Shown here one piece after another: positions 1-11,849 of a stretch of DNA of 64,000 bases. The notes below the pieces were generated by a model, which was not told the DNA's origin, made no database searches, and worked only from the letters and a program-made list of their open reading frames with translations. The position numbers and the translations under genes were made by a program. Source of the stretch: Ulva prolifera. Taxonomy: Eukaryota; Chlorophyta; Ulvophyceae; Ulvales; Ulvaceae. The stretch spans positions 62,001 through 126,000 of the forward strand of contig CM041202.1 of assembly GCA_023078555.1 (NCBI GenBank). The letters are read 5' to 3'. Numbering within the stretch: position 1 is the stretch's first letter; every line of letters starts with the position of its first letter.

Positions 1-2799
1 AACACAAGGCTTGTGTACCCAGTACAGACAGACACCTTGCCCATGAGCAGATAAACAAGAAGCTCATGCTCTCGGAGTTTCTTGAACTCATAATATCAAT
101 GAGATATGCCCAACGCGTGCACGGCTACTGATACGTACACAGCTTTGGCATGTACCTTGGTTTACAAATGATGTAGTGTCGCAATCTAGTGGCATAGCGG
201 CCATATCACTGGATTGCCACATATAATTATGTACACAATCACCACACTGTCATATTGTACAAAATCACCATTGATTATTATACTAGCTTCCACCTCCCTC
301 ATACCAATCTCCACATCAAATACCAGGGAGCTGCGGATCCAAATCAATCTCCACAACAAATTAATTGTGGAAGTTATAACTTGATAATTTGATTATTGAA
401 CTGCTTCTTTCACGCGACTTCACACCACTAGAAAAATGGCGACACGGTGAATCAGAGAGCTGACGTAGTGTTTATGGAGGAGCAGTTGGAGTGCCTTCGG
501 AGATTGGGTGGAGGGCTGACGTAGGTTGCACGGACTATCGGGGCGATGCTGCGGAGGTGGGGCGGAGGTAGGTAGCATGGTCCCGGGCCGGTTCCCGTCT
601 AATGCAAACAGTCCGTCTTCGAATGCCCATTACTCGGGCGGCTTCATCGCTTCACCGTCAGGTGGGATGCGGTTTCTTCGGATGGTAAACTGCACAGAAA
701 CATGGTCAATCCTTGCGAAGTAGTCACTACGCTACTGGCCACTCAAGATACATGCACGCGCAGATTCATGCATGCCGCGCCGCGCCCGAGTGGCCATTCA
801 GCGAATGGCCACTCTGGGGCCATGCAAGTGCAGATTCATGCATGCCACGCCGCGCCCGAGTGGCCATTCAGCGAATGGCCACTCCAGCCATAGTCTACCT
901 TGCACATGCCCCATCTGTATGCACTCCACGATGGATGCCCTCGGCATAGCTATAGGATCGCACCACCCCAATTTCATCCGATTGAGCTTGACTTCACAAA
1001 CCCATGGCCAGCCCAGTGAACTTGCACGTGAACGCGTGTTCTTGCCGGCAGATGCTGACGACTTGTGACCTGCAAAAGCACCCGGTCAATAACCGACAAA
1101 ATGAAGGGCACCACGACGGTCCAGATCGAGCAGCAGAGAAGCAGCAGCAAACATGCGCCATGTAATATTACTACTTCTGTACATGTGCAATTTGAGAATT
1201 GAAGTTTGTCTAAGGCACGGAGTTGAACGGACATGACCTCGGACAGCCGCTCTACAAGCAAGGTGAACATGCTTCATGCAATCAGGCGCCATCGCACATC
1301 CGAAGCGATAGCGTAGCAGAAGATGGCATACGAAGTAGTTCCAAAGTGGTAGAAGGCACCATCTCGAACAGAACAATGTGTGCGCCTCGACGATAGGCAC
1401 AACAGCTGCGTCTTCGACGCCTTTGCAAGGTGGTAATGTTCACGACGGCGCTGTCAGACATATACTCAAGTCATACCTTGTATCATTCTTCAAGTGAGCA
1501 TGTCGGAAGTTGCGCAGGGGCAATGACGCCTGCGACTGTTGCTTGCTAACAAGGAGACGCCAGCCCAGTAGTGAAAGAACCGCTTACGATTCACTCCACA
1601 TGATACAGCAATACCCACAGCCTGAGATTAAATGATTCTTCAGGCGCCCTAGTCTTCAAGCTACGTTGCAATGAACATGTCGGTGCGCCCGCACAAGCAG
1701 TACACGTACGACATCGACCTGATGTCATCGCTGTAGCACTCCAAGGCCTTGCGACAGCACAGTTGATTGATCATACATTTGTACGCATGATGCAATGTGT
1801 AGAACTTAACAGCTCACACATGGAGATCGTGCCTGGACTGGCGAGCGTTCTCGCCGCACGGCGCATGCACGCATGCATGCATAAACAGCATGGCCGTGTG
1901 TGTGGCGTTTGTGGACCCACCAATGCACGCAACGCTGACAGTCCCAGGTCTCCACTACACAGACCTCACGGTGCCTTCTGGCGCTAGCATGAACCCCACA
2001 TGATTGACGACACCGAAAGCAGAGCAGCAATGGCGGTATATATGAACCATGTACGTTCTAGTGTTACAACTGGATATCCATATGCAGTAATATCAATATT
2101 CACATGCAAGACAAGTGGCAATAAATTGTAGTATATGCAATGCTGCTGTGCTACCTCGAAGCAGATTGCTGTTCACACCCTTTTAGCATATATGCTGAGA
2201 CATGCCTTATAATACCTATAGCTATAGCTAGCAGCAAATGTACACAGCATCGCCATGACACAGTTGGACCGTGTCAGTCAGTGGAGAAAGTTGTATGCAT
2301 GCTGTCAACCTTTACTGCCCTCAGCCGCTGCATGGCCATCTCAGTGGCTGCTTGACACTGTCCTTTCCATAATGATCGCAAGGCCTGGGTGTTGCCGCCG
2401 TTGTAGCTAGAACGCAGTTGAGACTTCACCTATCAACTCTCTGCATCCAAAGTCTGTACTGCAGCCACAGGGGCGATGCTGTGCCTATAGTACTGCGTTC
2501 TGAATTTAAAGGAAGCTATGCCATTCTGTGAGTATCGGCCACCTCAAGTCAGGAGGCGCTCCGCCAGGCAAACTCGTCTTTGGCCACTCATGATCAAGTT
2601 GTCGGTGTCTGGGATGTTGCAACATCTGTACATGTACAGATGTGCACCATGGACGTGCATGCGTGTTTGTGCGGGTGAGCAGGGTGTGCACATGGCCTCC
2701 CCCCTCTCTGCTGGCAGAGGCGTATAGTGTGCCGGTGGCTATGTAGCTGCATAATACACCAGTAATAGCTCAGCAATGCATTGTGATGTCAGCAACACC
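1..2799. other. Gene-poor stretch
   Basis: No reading frame here has the length, composition or motif content of a gene; open frames are short and overlap on both strands. The only clear structure is the 70-bp duplication at 761-884. The TGCATGCA-type word that recurs through the window is present, for example near 1865-1880. Confidence 0.5.
761..884. repeat. 70-bp tandem duplication containing a perfect hairpin
   Basis: Two copies begin at 761 and 831. Each holds the same 27-base inverted repeat, 12-base arms around a 3-base loop (788-814 and 858-884; the arm reads gagtggccattc). The copies differ by few bases, so the duplication is fairly recent. No coding function is evident. Confidence 0.85.
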
Positions 2800-2814
2800 G
2801 CGTCCTCTACCCCC

Positions 2815-3225
2815 GCACGCGGTGCAGAGGGTGTGACAGCAATGCTGTCCATCGCAGCCATAGCACAGCGGCACTTGGTGTTTCTGTGCTGTTGTGGCCT
2901 CTGCCCCCGCACGCGGTGCAGAGGGTGTGACAGCAATGCTGTCCATCGCAGCCACAGCACAGCGGCACTTGGTGTTTCTGTGCTGTTGTGGCCTCTGCCC
3001 CCGCACGCGGTGCAGAGGGTGTGACAGCAATGCTGTCCATCGCAGCCACAGCACAGCGGCACTTGGTGTTTCTGTGCTGTTGTGGCCTCTGCCCTCGCAC
3101 GCGGTGCAGAGCCTCTGACGGGGTGGAAGTGATGCTGCCCATCACAGCCGCAGCAGATTGAAATTGGCATCGGGTGTTTCTGTGTTGTGCCCTCTGCCCC
3201 CTCGCGCATTGCAGAGGGGGTGATG
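2815..3225. repeat. 94-bp minisatellite, about four copies plus a diverged one
   Basis: The marker ggtgcagagg recurs at 2821, 2915, 3009 and 3103, an exact 94-base period. A diverged copy follows near 3211. Each unit contains nested inverted repeats: cctctgc with gcagagg, a gacagcaatgctgtc palindrome, and a cacagcacag arm facing ctgtgctgttgtg. Open frames on both strands through this block only translate the repeat and are not counted as genes. Confidence 0.9.
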
Positions 3226-3239
3226 ATGATGCTACACGC

Positions 3240-5650
3240 ATCAGCCGCCTGGTCGATGTGCACATGTGCGTCCAGGGCATTGTGCGTGGCGATGAAGACG
3301 TATCACATCCATGGTTATAGCAACATCCACTGGGGCATTGACACCGCCCAACTCGATGGTACGGGGCTGCAGGCCCCTTGCATCAGTCGGGCCTACTGGG
3401 ACCACAACCAGCCGCATCTACACAGAGCAGCTGCTTGTTGCTGCATTTTCAAAAGACTACGTAATGTCCATTGGGCTTTGCAATTGTGTCCAAGAATTCC
3501 AGCTGATACCAGACAGTGTACGTACAACGCTACCTGGACGAGCTTGGTGATGCGGCCTCCCAGTGCTCACCGAGTCCTCAGCTACACTCGCAGACCATAT
3601 TGGTGTTTGTGTTACCCTCTCGGCTATCCTGAAGCTAAACTGGCGACGAGTCAGCAGCCATTACCCGCTCGACAACAGTTGGTCCTCTGATGGGGCGCCA
3701 TCCGTGCAGGCTCACTGAACAAAGGGCCGAGTCTGGATCACATGGATGTTACAGGACTACCTGCAATATCATCATGACCAGGCCGTCCAAGCGTGTCCTC
3801 GTGCGCTGCTCACGCCTGTACATGTTCTCCCGCGCGTGAGTGATCCCCGCCACCATGGCCATGGCGTCGCGAAGCAGACTTGTATACGGAGTGACCAATG
3901 ATTATGCCAAGCCTCGCACGTTACTGCGGATGCCTCTTCTGTCGAGCCGGGCGCCTGGGTGTCCACATGCAGATGCAAAGCCTCACACTGTGTCATGCCT
4001 GCCATAGCTACGAGTCACTTGCAAGTTGATCATCAAAGCAATTGCGTGTCGACCACGATCTATGTTCAGTAGGGCAGGCAGAGCATCGCGGTGCTCAAGT
4101 GTCGTGCTTGGGTAGCTTGTCCAAGTTCGTGTTGGCGGAACGTGCTCGTTGTGTTTTGTGGCGTTAACTAATTACCTTCCGTTGAGCGGATTCCAATTAT
4201 TCAAAGTCCTCAGCACTTCCGGCACCTCGCATCCGATGACATCGGAAAGCTGTGGAGAGGTGACGGAGAGGTAACGGGCTTTCGAAATCTGTCGGACGAT
4301 ATCCGGATCCGTCTCGTAATGTTGCCATTCTCCTAGTGCACGGTGCCCTTGAGGCTACGCTCGGTTGCATCATAAATGCGCATGTACAAGCACTTGTTGC
4401 GTGATGGGCGCACATACTTCATACTGTGTGATGATGCAGACATACGAACGGACTGTGTGTTGTGAGATAGCACCTCACGTTGACGCAGGCCGGTGGTCAC
4501 AATGCATGTGACTCATGCATTGAGTCATGACATACAGTCACACACATGTACCTGTCAACACTTGTACAAGCTAAAATATATATAAAAAAAAATACTACCA
4601 ACTCCTCGTGCTACACAACGATCACAAGGTCACAATCCCACAAGATACATACACGTGGCGCTTGCGCCGCACACACGTGTATAGTTACACACTCTACTGA
4701 ATTTCACAAAGTCATCTTATAAAGGTCGTGCACGTAATCATGCACGCGAACACAAATGACCTCAGCTTATGAGGCCGCCTGTGCGACAAGTTACAACCAT
4801 CCTCTAGATCAGGCAATAGCACGCGCCGCGGAGATGCGTTGCGCTTGCGCGCCGTCAGACTCAGCGGTGCACGTCAAAATGTACACAGGCATGGACAGTT
4901 TAGTCCCGGCGCCCACCTAGTTACACTCTATGGCGGCTATTTCAAGATGTTGCACATTATCGCGCACAATCTCGGGATGAGATCCAGCTTAATAAAGAAA
5001 TTTCAGGCTGTCGATCTTTGGCTCGCCCCACGCCACGCCCGCTCATGGGGCTGCATCGTGCGCAGCCTCCCTCAGAGATCCGCATACACAACGCACTGCG
5101 CACAGAACACTGTCAAACACTCACGCATTCCAGCGTGTCACCACAAGTCACTGGGGATCCCTCACTTATTGGGGATTCCATCAGATGACTGCGTAGGGTG
5201 CGCAGCATCTTGGCGAGGCCAGCCATAGCAGGGGGTAGTCCTGGGCGCATCACAAGCAGTATTTACACTGCGCGCTTGCTGGGTCCGACACAGTTCTCAC
5301 TGGTTCGGATGGGGCGCTTCTATTGAGCATTTCTTCCACTTTGTCGTGCGTACACGCATCTAATCTCTGTTTATTGTTGCCGTATAGGTTCTTGTGCTTG
5401 GCCGTAAGCCCACGCTTCCACTGTCAATCATTCCAAGGTACTTCACTCAAAGACCAGGGACCTTGCGTCCTAGACACTGTGTGATGTAATGCTTTATTAG
5501 AGATGCTTATAATTTGTGACAGCCGGTAGTCTTGCCAAGGATTCACCGACTCCGCAGAGTTGGTGATATATAGAAATAATTCTGTGAAGTGGCATACCTC
5601 TTGACAATGGCTGCCTGTGTGTCATTGATTTGTATACAACAATAACTGCG
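3240..5650. other. Gene-poor stretch
   Basis: I find no supported gene. Frame 2 around 3311-3710 is unusually protein-like but is interrupted by a stop at about 3550 and matches no family I know. An A/T-rich run lies near 4575-4595. Confidence 0.4.
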
Positions 5651-5724
5651 CCTGGTGCCTCAGTGTAGTCGCAAACGTGCTGCTGAAGAAGCGTTTGTCA
5701 CAATGCATGAGCCTGCGGGCAGCA

Positions 5725-5752
5725 GGGGGGGGGGGGGGGGGGGGGGGGGGGG
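5725..5752. repeat. Homopolymer run of 28 G
   Basis: Uninterrupted G from 5725 to 5752. It makes artificial poly-Gly and poly-Pro frames on the two strands. Its exact length may reflect sequencing or assembly. It lies upstream of the Copia primer-binding site and could fall inside that element's long terminal repeat, but the left end of the repeat was not found. Confidence 0.9.
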
Positions 5753-6064
5753 TGACAGGTGCATCCATGTACGATCGGTCTGCGGATCAGGTGCAGGGGT
5801 AAGCCGCCTGCGGGATTGTCCCGGTGTAGCAAGGGAGATCCTGCGAGGGTCTCCCGCCGTGCACTTGACTGTTCAGTGTGCATATAAGGATGTGCACACT
5901 GTGATCTGTAACCATTCTTCTTACTGTTTCACGGTATTAGCACTCTCCTCTTAGCATCTCTCGATTCTACTTCTGTGCGCATCAGGTTTGAGATGCTGGC
6001 TGTCCTGACATGACTTGTACTAAGACTGCGCGTCTGACCTGACAAACTGTAGCAGTTTCTAACA

Positions 6065-6075
6065 TGGTATCGGTG
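6065..6075 (+). other. Putative tRNA primer-binding site of a Copia-type LTR retrotransposon
   Basis: The sequence tggtatcggtg directly follows a segment ending in CA. TGGTATC is the usual start of a site complementary to the 3' end of initiator tRNA-Met, and long terminal repeats usually end in CA. A gag-like frame begins about 300 bases downstream, at the expected leader distance. The upstream boundary of the repeat was not located, and no second repeat copy is visible, so this is the 5' part of a broken element. Confidence 0.5.
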
Positions 6076-6369
6076 AATGTGAGCGTTTATGTCGGTTATG
6101 GTCTTGTTCATGAAGCCGTTGGCAAAAAGCTGTGCGCAGACACGGCAGACATTCCACTCTTCTGCCGGCGCTCAGACCGCGGTCACAAGCGCAGGCATCA
6201 TCAAGCTTTCTCGTGGCATATTGTTGTTAGATACAATTCGAAAAGCTTGTTTCAATGATCAGCGATGGGAAAAGCGAATGCGTTCGCTTGTTTTCTCAAC
6301 ATGTCGGCTTGCGAGGCACAAATCGGTTAGTTGCTGCGCGCAACAAAGAATCGTCTATCCTACTGCAGG

Positions 6370-7215
6370 ATGTCCAATCTCGATCGTTCTAATATCAGCT
6401 CTCCTCGCGAGGAAAGGCAAGACAAGGCTGATCAGCAGCCACTAGTCGACAGAGACGCTGACCAGCAGCTCCCTGACGGAGAACAGCCCGCGGGCATGTT
6501 ACTTTGTGGCGGACGAGTCATCCGACCACGGCACACCAAACCGGGCAGAGTAGTCAGCAGGTGCCCTTTTCCTCTCATGTACATGTAGTGAACGATGCTG
6601 GTCACGCTGAGTCTCTCATCACACTCGAAACGTTGACCGAAGCGCTGCGAGCATCTCGGGGACGTAGCGAGCCTGATTTGACGAAAGGGAAACTGCCTGA
6701 GTGGAATCATAAGACCGAAAGCTTCGTTGCGTACAAGAAGAAAGTCTTTTTGTGGTTAGGCCAATTCGAACTGGATCATTTGTTGCAGCACGCACCGTCT
6801 GCGGACGAACAGCGTGTCCATGCTAGGGCGAGGGAGGACACATGTCCTTCTGTCTTTGCCTGACACGGATAGGACTACTGTCTATCGCATGTCACACCTG
6901 TGTGAAGCATGGGCCTATTTAACTGCAAAGTATAGGCCTAGCACCGAAGCCGAAATCCACAGACTGTGGAGTCGGTTTAATTCCTTATCACAGAATAATA
7001 GAGACGTTGGGTCTTACTTTGGTGATGTGATGAGTGTTTACACTCAACTGGAGGCACTAGGTACCGATGTGGGCCAACGATGGCTCCGTTTGAAACTGTT
7101 AGAAGTGGGGGAGGAGTTCAACGCTGTGCGCTGCGAAGTTCTCCACTCTTCCCCACACGTAATCATATCACGTTTGACTGAGCATGCCGATTTGCTCAAG
7201 CAACAACGGCTGTAG
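6370..7215 (+). pseudogene. gag: Broken Copia-type gag (UBN2-like) fragment
   Basis: A frame starting with ATG at 6370 shifts near 6500-6590 into a second frame (to about 6840). It shifts again into a third frame that ends at a TAG at 7213-7215. The last part carries the hallmark gag/UBN2 pattern: an AWxYLTxKY segment, then RLWSRFNSLSQ with a glycine- and aspartate-containing turn, then a helix ending VYTQLEALG. Gag of Copia elements forms the capsid-like particle. Here it lacks the zinc-knuckle region and any pol domains, and base composition jumps to GC-rich at about 7217, where an unrelated LINE begins. I infer that the LINE entered or replaced the 3' part of this element. Two frameshifts mean it is dead. 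Confidence 0.7.
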
Positions 7216-7216
7216 G

Positions 7217-9943
7217 CTAGGTCTGGGACGCCCGCGGGCAAACCAGGCCATGGCTGGCGCAAGCAGCCCCGTGGTGATGGTCATGTGGTCGCCGCTCTCG
7301 CGGCAGGCCATGCTCCTCGCGAGGAGACCAGGAAAGCGGCGGCAGCGCGGTGCCGCGACTACGCCCTTGGGCTGCCCGTGGAGATGTGGGAGGACACGTC
7401 GCCCGGCCACTGGCCCGGGAGACGCAAAGCTGGCCGCAAAGCAGATGAGCTGCAGGCGCAACACATCGACAGATGCTTGCGCATCAAGCGCTCCATTCAC
7501 AAAGCTGGCCGCGGATTGCAGGATAGCAAGCCCGCAGATGCGCGGTCCCCGAAGGTCCAAGCCGGTCTGCGCGCATTGTTCCCGCCAGCAGATCCGCCGG
7601 CTCCTCTGGAGCCGAACCCGGATGTCCCCGCTATGTGCCTGACACGGGAGGCGCTGGTGGCGGCGGTGGCCGCCGTGAGCGCACACCATCGAGGGTACCG
7701 GTTCGCGGCAGTCGGACGGTGGCACGCGGCCGATCGCGGTGGGGGAGACCTGGTACCGGTTCGCGGCAGTGTGCGCCCTGCACGAGTACGGCCGCGGCAT
7801 CGGAGAGATCCTGGTGCCACTGCAGGTCGGCGTTGGTACGCGGGGCGGGACCAAGACAGTCGTGCACGGCCTGTCTTCTGCTCTCGCCGAGGGCGCTTCG
7901 GTGTTCTCGGTCGACATGAAGAACGCCTTCAACTGCATCGACCGCGCGGCCATGTTCGCTGCCGTGAAGGAGCGTGCCCCGGCGCTCCTGCCCTTCACGC
8001 AATGGGCGTACGGCGCCGGGACCCCGCTGCACATCGCGGGCGCTCCGGAGGACGTCGGGCCGGTCCTCTGCCAACGTGGCGTCCGCCAAGGTGACCCCCT
8101 GGGCCCCCTCCTGTTTGCGTTGACCCTGCAGCCTGTCCGGGAGCGCGTCGACGCGTCAGGCGCCGGCGTTCCTGTGGTGGCGTACCTGGACGACATCAGC
8201 ATCGCGGGCGACCTCGCGGCTGGAGCTGCCGTGTTCCGGCGGCTGTGCGTGGAAGCAGACGGCGTGCGCAGCATCGGGCTGGAGGTGAACCAGCCCAAAT
8301 GCGGCGTCCACAGCGCCGACGCCGAGGCGGTGGCCGCTGTGGCCGCAGAGCTCGGCATTCGGGATCTGCACGAGGGCTTCAAGGCAGTCGGCACGCCGCT
8401 GGGCACCCCGGAGTACGTCGCCGAGGCGCTGGATGCGCGGGCATGCGAGGTTGAGGGCCTCGTCGAGACCCTCGTGCGCATCCCGCTCTCCTGCAGGCGC
8501 AGTTCCTCTTGCTGCATGTGTCCCTGAGTGTGGGCATGACGCACCTGATGCGGACGGTGCCGTATGCCGTGCTCGAGCCGCACATGCGCAGAGCGGAGGC
8601 CGCTGTGTGGCGCGGTGCCGCCGCAATCCTGTGCCTGCCGCCTGAGGTTGCGGAGGCAGCTGCCGCGTCTGACAAATCGGCCACTGACGCTGAGACGTGG
8701 CGGCATTCTTACCGGCTGAAGTCCCCTGTCAGGCATGGCGGGTTCGGACTGACGATGCTGGTGGACAGCGTCGCTGACGCGGCTTTCCTGTCGGGGGCCG
8801 GCATGGCCGATCGCAGCCTCGCCGGCTGCCCGGACCTGCTCCGCCCCCTCCGCGGCCACAGCCGTGGCAGTCTGTTGCAGCGCTGGCAAGGCTTGTTCGA
8901 CGAGCTGCATGAGCTGCTAGGGTGGGAGGCGGATGCCCATGACCTACCGGACGAGTTCGTCTTGGGCAAGCTGCTGGCGGCCCAGCGTGAGGTGGGGCGC
9001 GCGGTCGTGGACCATGCGGCCTCACTCCTGCTACAGGGCATCGACCTCGACACGCCGGCCGGCAGGCGGGAAGCGGCGTGGCTCAGGAGCGCGTCGGGGG
9101 GGGCCTGCAGGCGCCTTCCTCTCCGCTCTGCCGGGCGGCGTTCTCACCCTGGGCGACGACATGTTTGTCCTGGCGGTGTGGCACCGCCTGCGATTCCGCG
9201 TCCCGACGGACGTCCCCCCCCCCTCCGTGCAAATGCAGTGCAGGTGTTGCCGCCGAACCAGACCACGCCATGGTCTGCAAGAAGGTGGTAAAGGAGACCC
9301 AGATGCGCCATGATAACCTGGCTCGTGCCTTGCGCCTGGTCGCCACTTACGCCGGACTGCAGTCTGCCCTGGAGCCGCTCTACCGTGCCCTCGTGAGGGG
9401 CGCGGGTGTTGAGCTGAATCGCCGCGGGGACATCGTCGTGGTCATGCCGCGCCTGGAGATGGCGGCCGTGGACGTCGTTGTCACACATGCGCCGGCGGCC
9501 TCATACGAGGCCGCTGCGGCGCGGGAGACGGGTGCAACGGCGGAGCGGGCGGAGGACAGGAAGCGGGACCGCTTCCGGCGGGACGTGCCTGACCATGCCG
9601 CGTTCCGGTTTGTTTCGTTTGCAGTGGAATCGTGTGGCTTCATGGGCAAGGCTGCCGTGAGGTTCGTCAGTCAGTTGGGGGATGTGGCCGCTGCCAGTGG
9701 GCGCAAATCCAAAGGCGCGTTTGTCCAGTGGGCGCTGCGGGTGCTGTCGGTGTCACTGCAGCGTGGCAATGCGGATATGTATCGGAAGTCTGGGCTTGTC
9801 ATCTCTCGGGAGCAGGGGTTGATCCTGCCGGACTGAGTTGTGAGTGCGGTTGTCGTGTGCGTGTGTGTGTGAGTGTATGTTGATGTTGATGCGGATGAGA
9901 TTCGGTTTCAGTGTATGTTTTCTCCCGTTCAATCTTTTGTAAA
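7217..9943 (+). mobile_element. Non-LTR retrotransposon (LINE) with restriction-like endonuclease, copy 1
   Basis: This GC-rich block encodes a reverse transcriptase followed by a C-terminal nuclease. It ends in a GT-rich 3' untranslated region and the tail ctcttttgtaa-like sequence near 9934-9942. The same 3' end recurs in three truncated copies in this window (11.6, 45.7 and 63.5 kb), which fixes the 3' boundary. The 5' boundary is uncertain: composition changes at about 7217, right after the Copia gag remnant, and I found no target-site duplication. Compared with the other copies it lacks 27 bases just before the stop codon, so it is a distinct subfamily or carries a deletion. Confidence 0.85.
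7285..9836 (+). pseudogene. Reverse transcriptase / restriction-like endonuclease polyprotein, frameshifted
   Basis: Coding signal passes through four frame segments: about 7285-7690, 7690-8505, 8509-9100 and 9100-9836. The reverse transcriptase shows motif A (VDMKNAFNCIDR, near 7910), motif B (GVRQGDPLGPLLFAL, near 8080), the catalytic YLDD (near 8183) and motif D (NQPKCG). The last segment has a Cys/His cluster, then RxGD, an AxDVVVTH strand, a KRDRF element and a VES strand. It ends VLSVSLQRGNADMYRKSG, the pattern of the restriction-like nuclease in R2/NeSL-type and algal LINEs. These enzymes nick target DNA and prime cDNA synthesis there. At least three frameshifts make this copy inactive. 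A 19-base exact repeat (near 7694 and 7750) lies at the first frameshift and may mark its cause. Confidence 0.85.
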
Positions 9944-9952
9944 TATACTGCA

Positions 9953-10145
9953 GATACAGGCCGTGCAATGGTGACGGAATGTGAGCAACATGGCGAGACA
10001 ATAGTAAAAAGTGCTCCAGGCCTCATCGCGTTGTGCACGCCAACACTCAAGCTGGTCCCCCTGATGGGATGATGGCTGCGGCTGGGAGGCGAAGGTGTTA
10101 GCAACGTAGACGGAAAGGATATCGCAGCCATGTGGCCACCGGTTC
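9953..10145. other. Junction between LINE copy 1 and the tyrosine-recombinase element
   Basis: About 190 bases follow the LINE tail before recognisable RNase H coding begins. The segment could be the reverse transcriptase end of the DIRS-like element, but I see no palm motifs in it, so the upstream part of that element is missing or unrecognisable. Confidence 0.4.
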
Positions 10146-10891
10146 ATGAGCGCACACCTCGAGCATCTGAATGGTAGGCCGATGCATGCGGCCGCACCCG
10201 TGCTAGAACTGAATGCAGACACTGCTTTGGCAAGGAAAATACTTGCGAGTGTAGCCAACCACCTAGTCTTGGCGTGCGATGGAAGCGAGACGGCGTTCGG
10301 GGGGTTCCTGACCGGGCAGAGAGAGTGGGCCATGGTAGCAGACATGAGCGCAGAGGAGAGACATGCTGGACTGTCCAGCACGCTACGGGAGGTGCGGGGC
10401 TTCAGAGTAGCCACGCAATGGTTGGCTGCACGCGGCAAGCTGAAATGGGGCCAGCAGGTCTAGATATGGGCTGATTCACAAGCAGCGTACGCGTGCTGGG
10501 TGCGCATGCAAGATTTTTGAGGAGGTTTGTGGGCTGCACGTGCGGGCAGGGGAGGCTAGCGTCCATTTGTTGTTGTGGGGTGTCGCAAGAGCATGTAGCG
10601 CTACGAATCGCGGCTGCCCTGTCGAAATGGGAGGATAAAACAGATCGGCGCTTCTCGAAGCGCATGGCACAGGAGGAGTTGTTTCTGCAAATGGGAACGC
10701 CAGAAGTCGATTGCCTGGCCTGTGCGCAGGCGCACATGTGCGAAGTGTACTTTGAAATGTACGATGGGCAGTGTGTAGCAGTGGACGGCATGGCGCAAAA
10801 GTTGGATGTGTGGCCCCGCCGGGCTGGTCAGCAAAAAACCAGGATGCTCGACACCCGATGTTGTGGCTGTTCCCGCCGGTGTCCATTCTAG
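10146..10891 (+). pseudogene. RNase H region of DIRS-like retroelement, broken
   Basis: The frame from 10146 contains the RNase H pattern of DIRS elements: a CDGSETAFGGFL strand (first catalytic Asp), then LSSTLREVRGF (catalytic Glu in the SSxxRE motif) and, after an in-frame TAG at 10461, IWADSQAAYACW (the DxQAA motif). The signal then moves to another frame (10493-10891). There an ALSKWED segment and a segment around EVDCLA match the region that follows RNase H in these elements. RNase H removes the RNA strand after reverse transcription. One nonsense codon and at least one frameshift show it is inactive. Confidence 0.7.
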
Positions 10892-11586
10892 TGAATGTGT
10901 TGCGGAAGGTGGAAGCGAGCGCTGGTAATAGTGGTACTACCGTGGCGAGTGTCATCGGACATCAGCACAGTGCTGAAGAGACTGCCGGTCGTGCATCGAA
11001 AGCAGCTGACGGGACCGCACAGTGATGGTTCAGCCCACTAGCCAGGTGCCGTTGCATACGGCTGCAAGTGGATGGAAGGTGCCCATGCAGGAATTCCATG
11101 TCCAATGGCCTGGGGCATGATGGGTGTAAGGATGTAGGTTTAATACAATTGGCACACAAACATCTGTTGGCAACTACCTCACACTTCGCGAACAATGCAT
11201 ATGCATTGTCCCTGGCCTGCGGTGGCAACCGCATATTCCCCTACAAGAGAGCCATAATTATAAGCACATCATTACCACCACAACGGCGCTGCTAAGCTAG
11301 ATGACGTCCTGGATCCAAATACATGTGGGCCACAGTCAGTGCTCAACCCAACTAGCTGCATGATAGCGGGCACAAAGCCACCAGCGTCTCGCTCATGTTG
11401 GATGCGGCCGCGGCGCAGACCGTGCACAGTGTACACCTGAGGCCCCGCGCCACGCAGAGCAGCGGTAGCAATGCGATCAAAACGAATAGCAAATCCGGAC
11501 GCTGTACACGTCACCCTGAGAGAGGTTCGCTGCGGATTCACAGAAGCATACCTACAGAAAATTGCCTGCCCCTCGGGCTCGCTGTA

Positions 11587-11597
11587 GCGACGCTGGT
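11587..11597. repeat. Target-site duplication of LINE copy 2 (partner 11850-11860)
   Basis: The 11 bases gcgacgctggt occur on both sides of the inserted LINE tail. The duplicated bases belong to the recombinase coding sequence. Confidence 0.9.
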
Positions 11598-11849
11598 GTT
11601 GTTACAAAAGAGTGAACGGGAAAAAACAAACACTGAAACCGAATCTCATCCGAATCAACATCAACATACACTCACACACACACGAACACTACAACCGCAC
11701 TCACAACTCAGTCCGGCAGGATCGCGTCCTCCAGGCCCGCATCATACCGCAACCCCTGCTCCCGAGAGATGACAAGCCCAGACTTCCGATACATATCCGC
11801 ATTGCCACGCTGCAATGACACCGACAACACCCGCAGCACCCACTGGACT
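11598..11849 (-). mobile_element. LINE copy 2, 5'-truncated 252-bp tail
   Basis: Read on the minus strand this is the last part of the endonuclease frame (VLSVSLQRGNADMYRKSG onward), its stop, the GT-rich untranslated region and the ctcttttgtaa tail, matching LINE copy 1. It keeps the 27 bases before the stop that copy 1 lacks. It is flanked by exact 11-bp direct repeats, gcgacgctggt, at 11587-11597 and 11850-11860. Truncation at the 5' end plus a target-site duplication is the product of target-primed reverse transcription. Confidence 0.92.

Noticed and set aside
2815-3225. CRISPR array
   Set aside because: Units are tandem without unique spacers, no cas genes are near, and the DNA is eukaryotic.
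2739-3280. Repeat protein with CGCDGQHCCHTLC-like units
   Set aside because: It simply translates the 94-bp minisatellite, and 94 is not a multiple of three, so frames change between units.
7168-8910. 580-codon open frame on the minus strand
   Set aside because: It is antisense to the LINE reverse transcriptase, whose motifs are on the plus strand; GC-rich coding DNA often leaves the opposite frame open.
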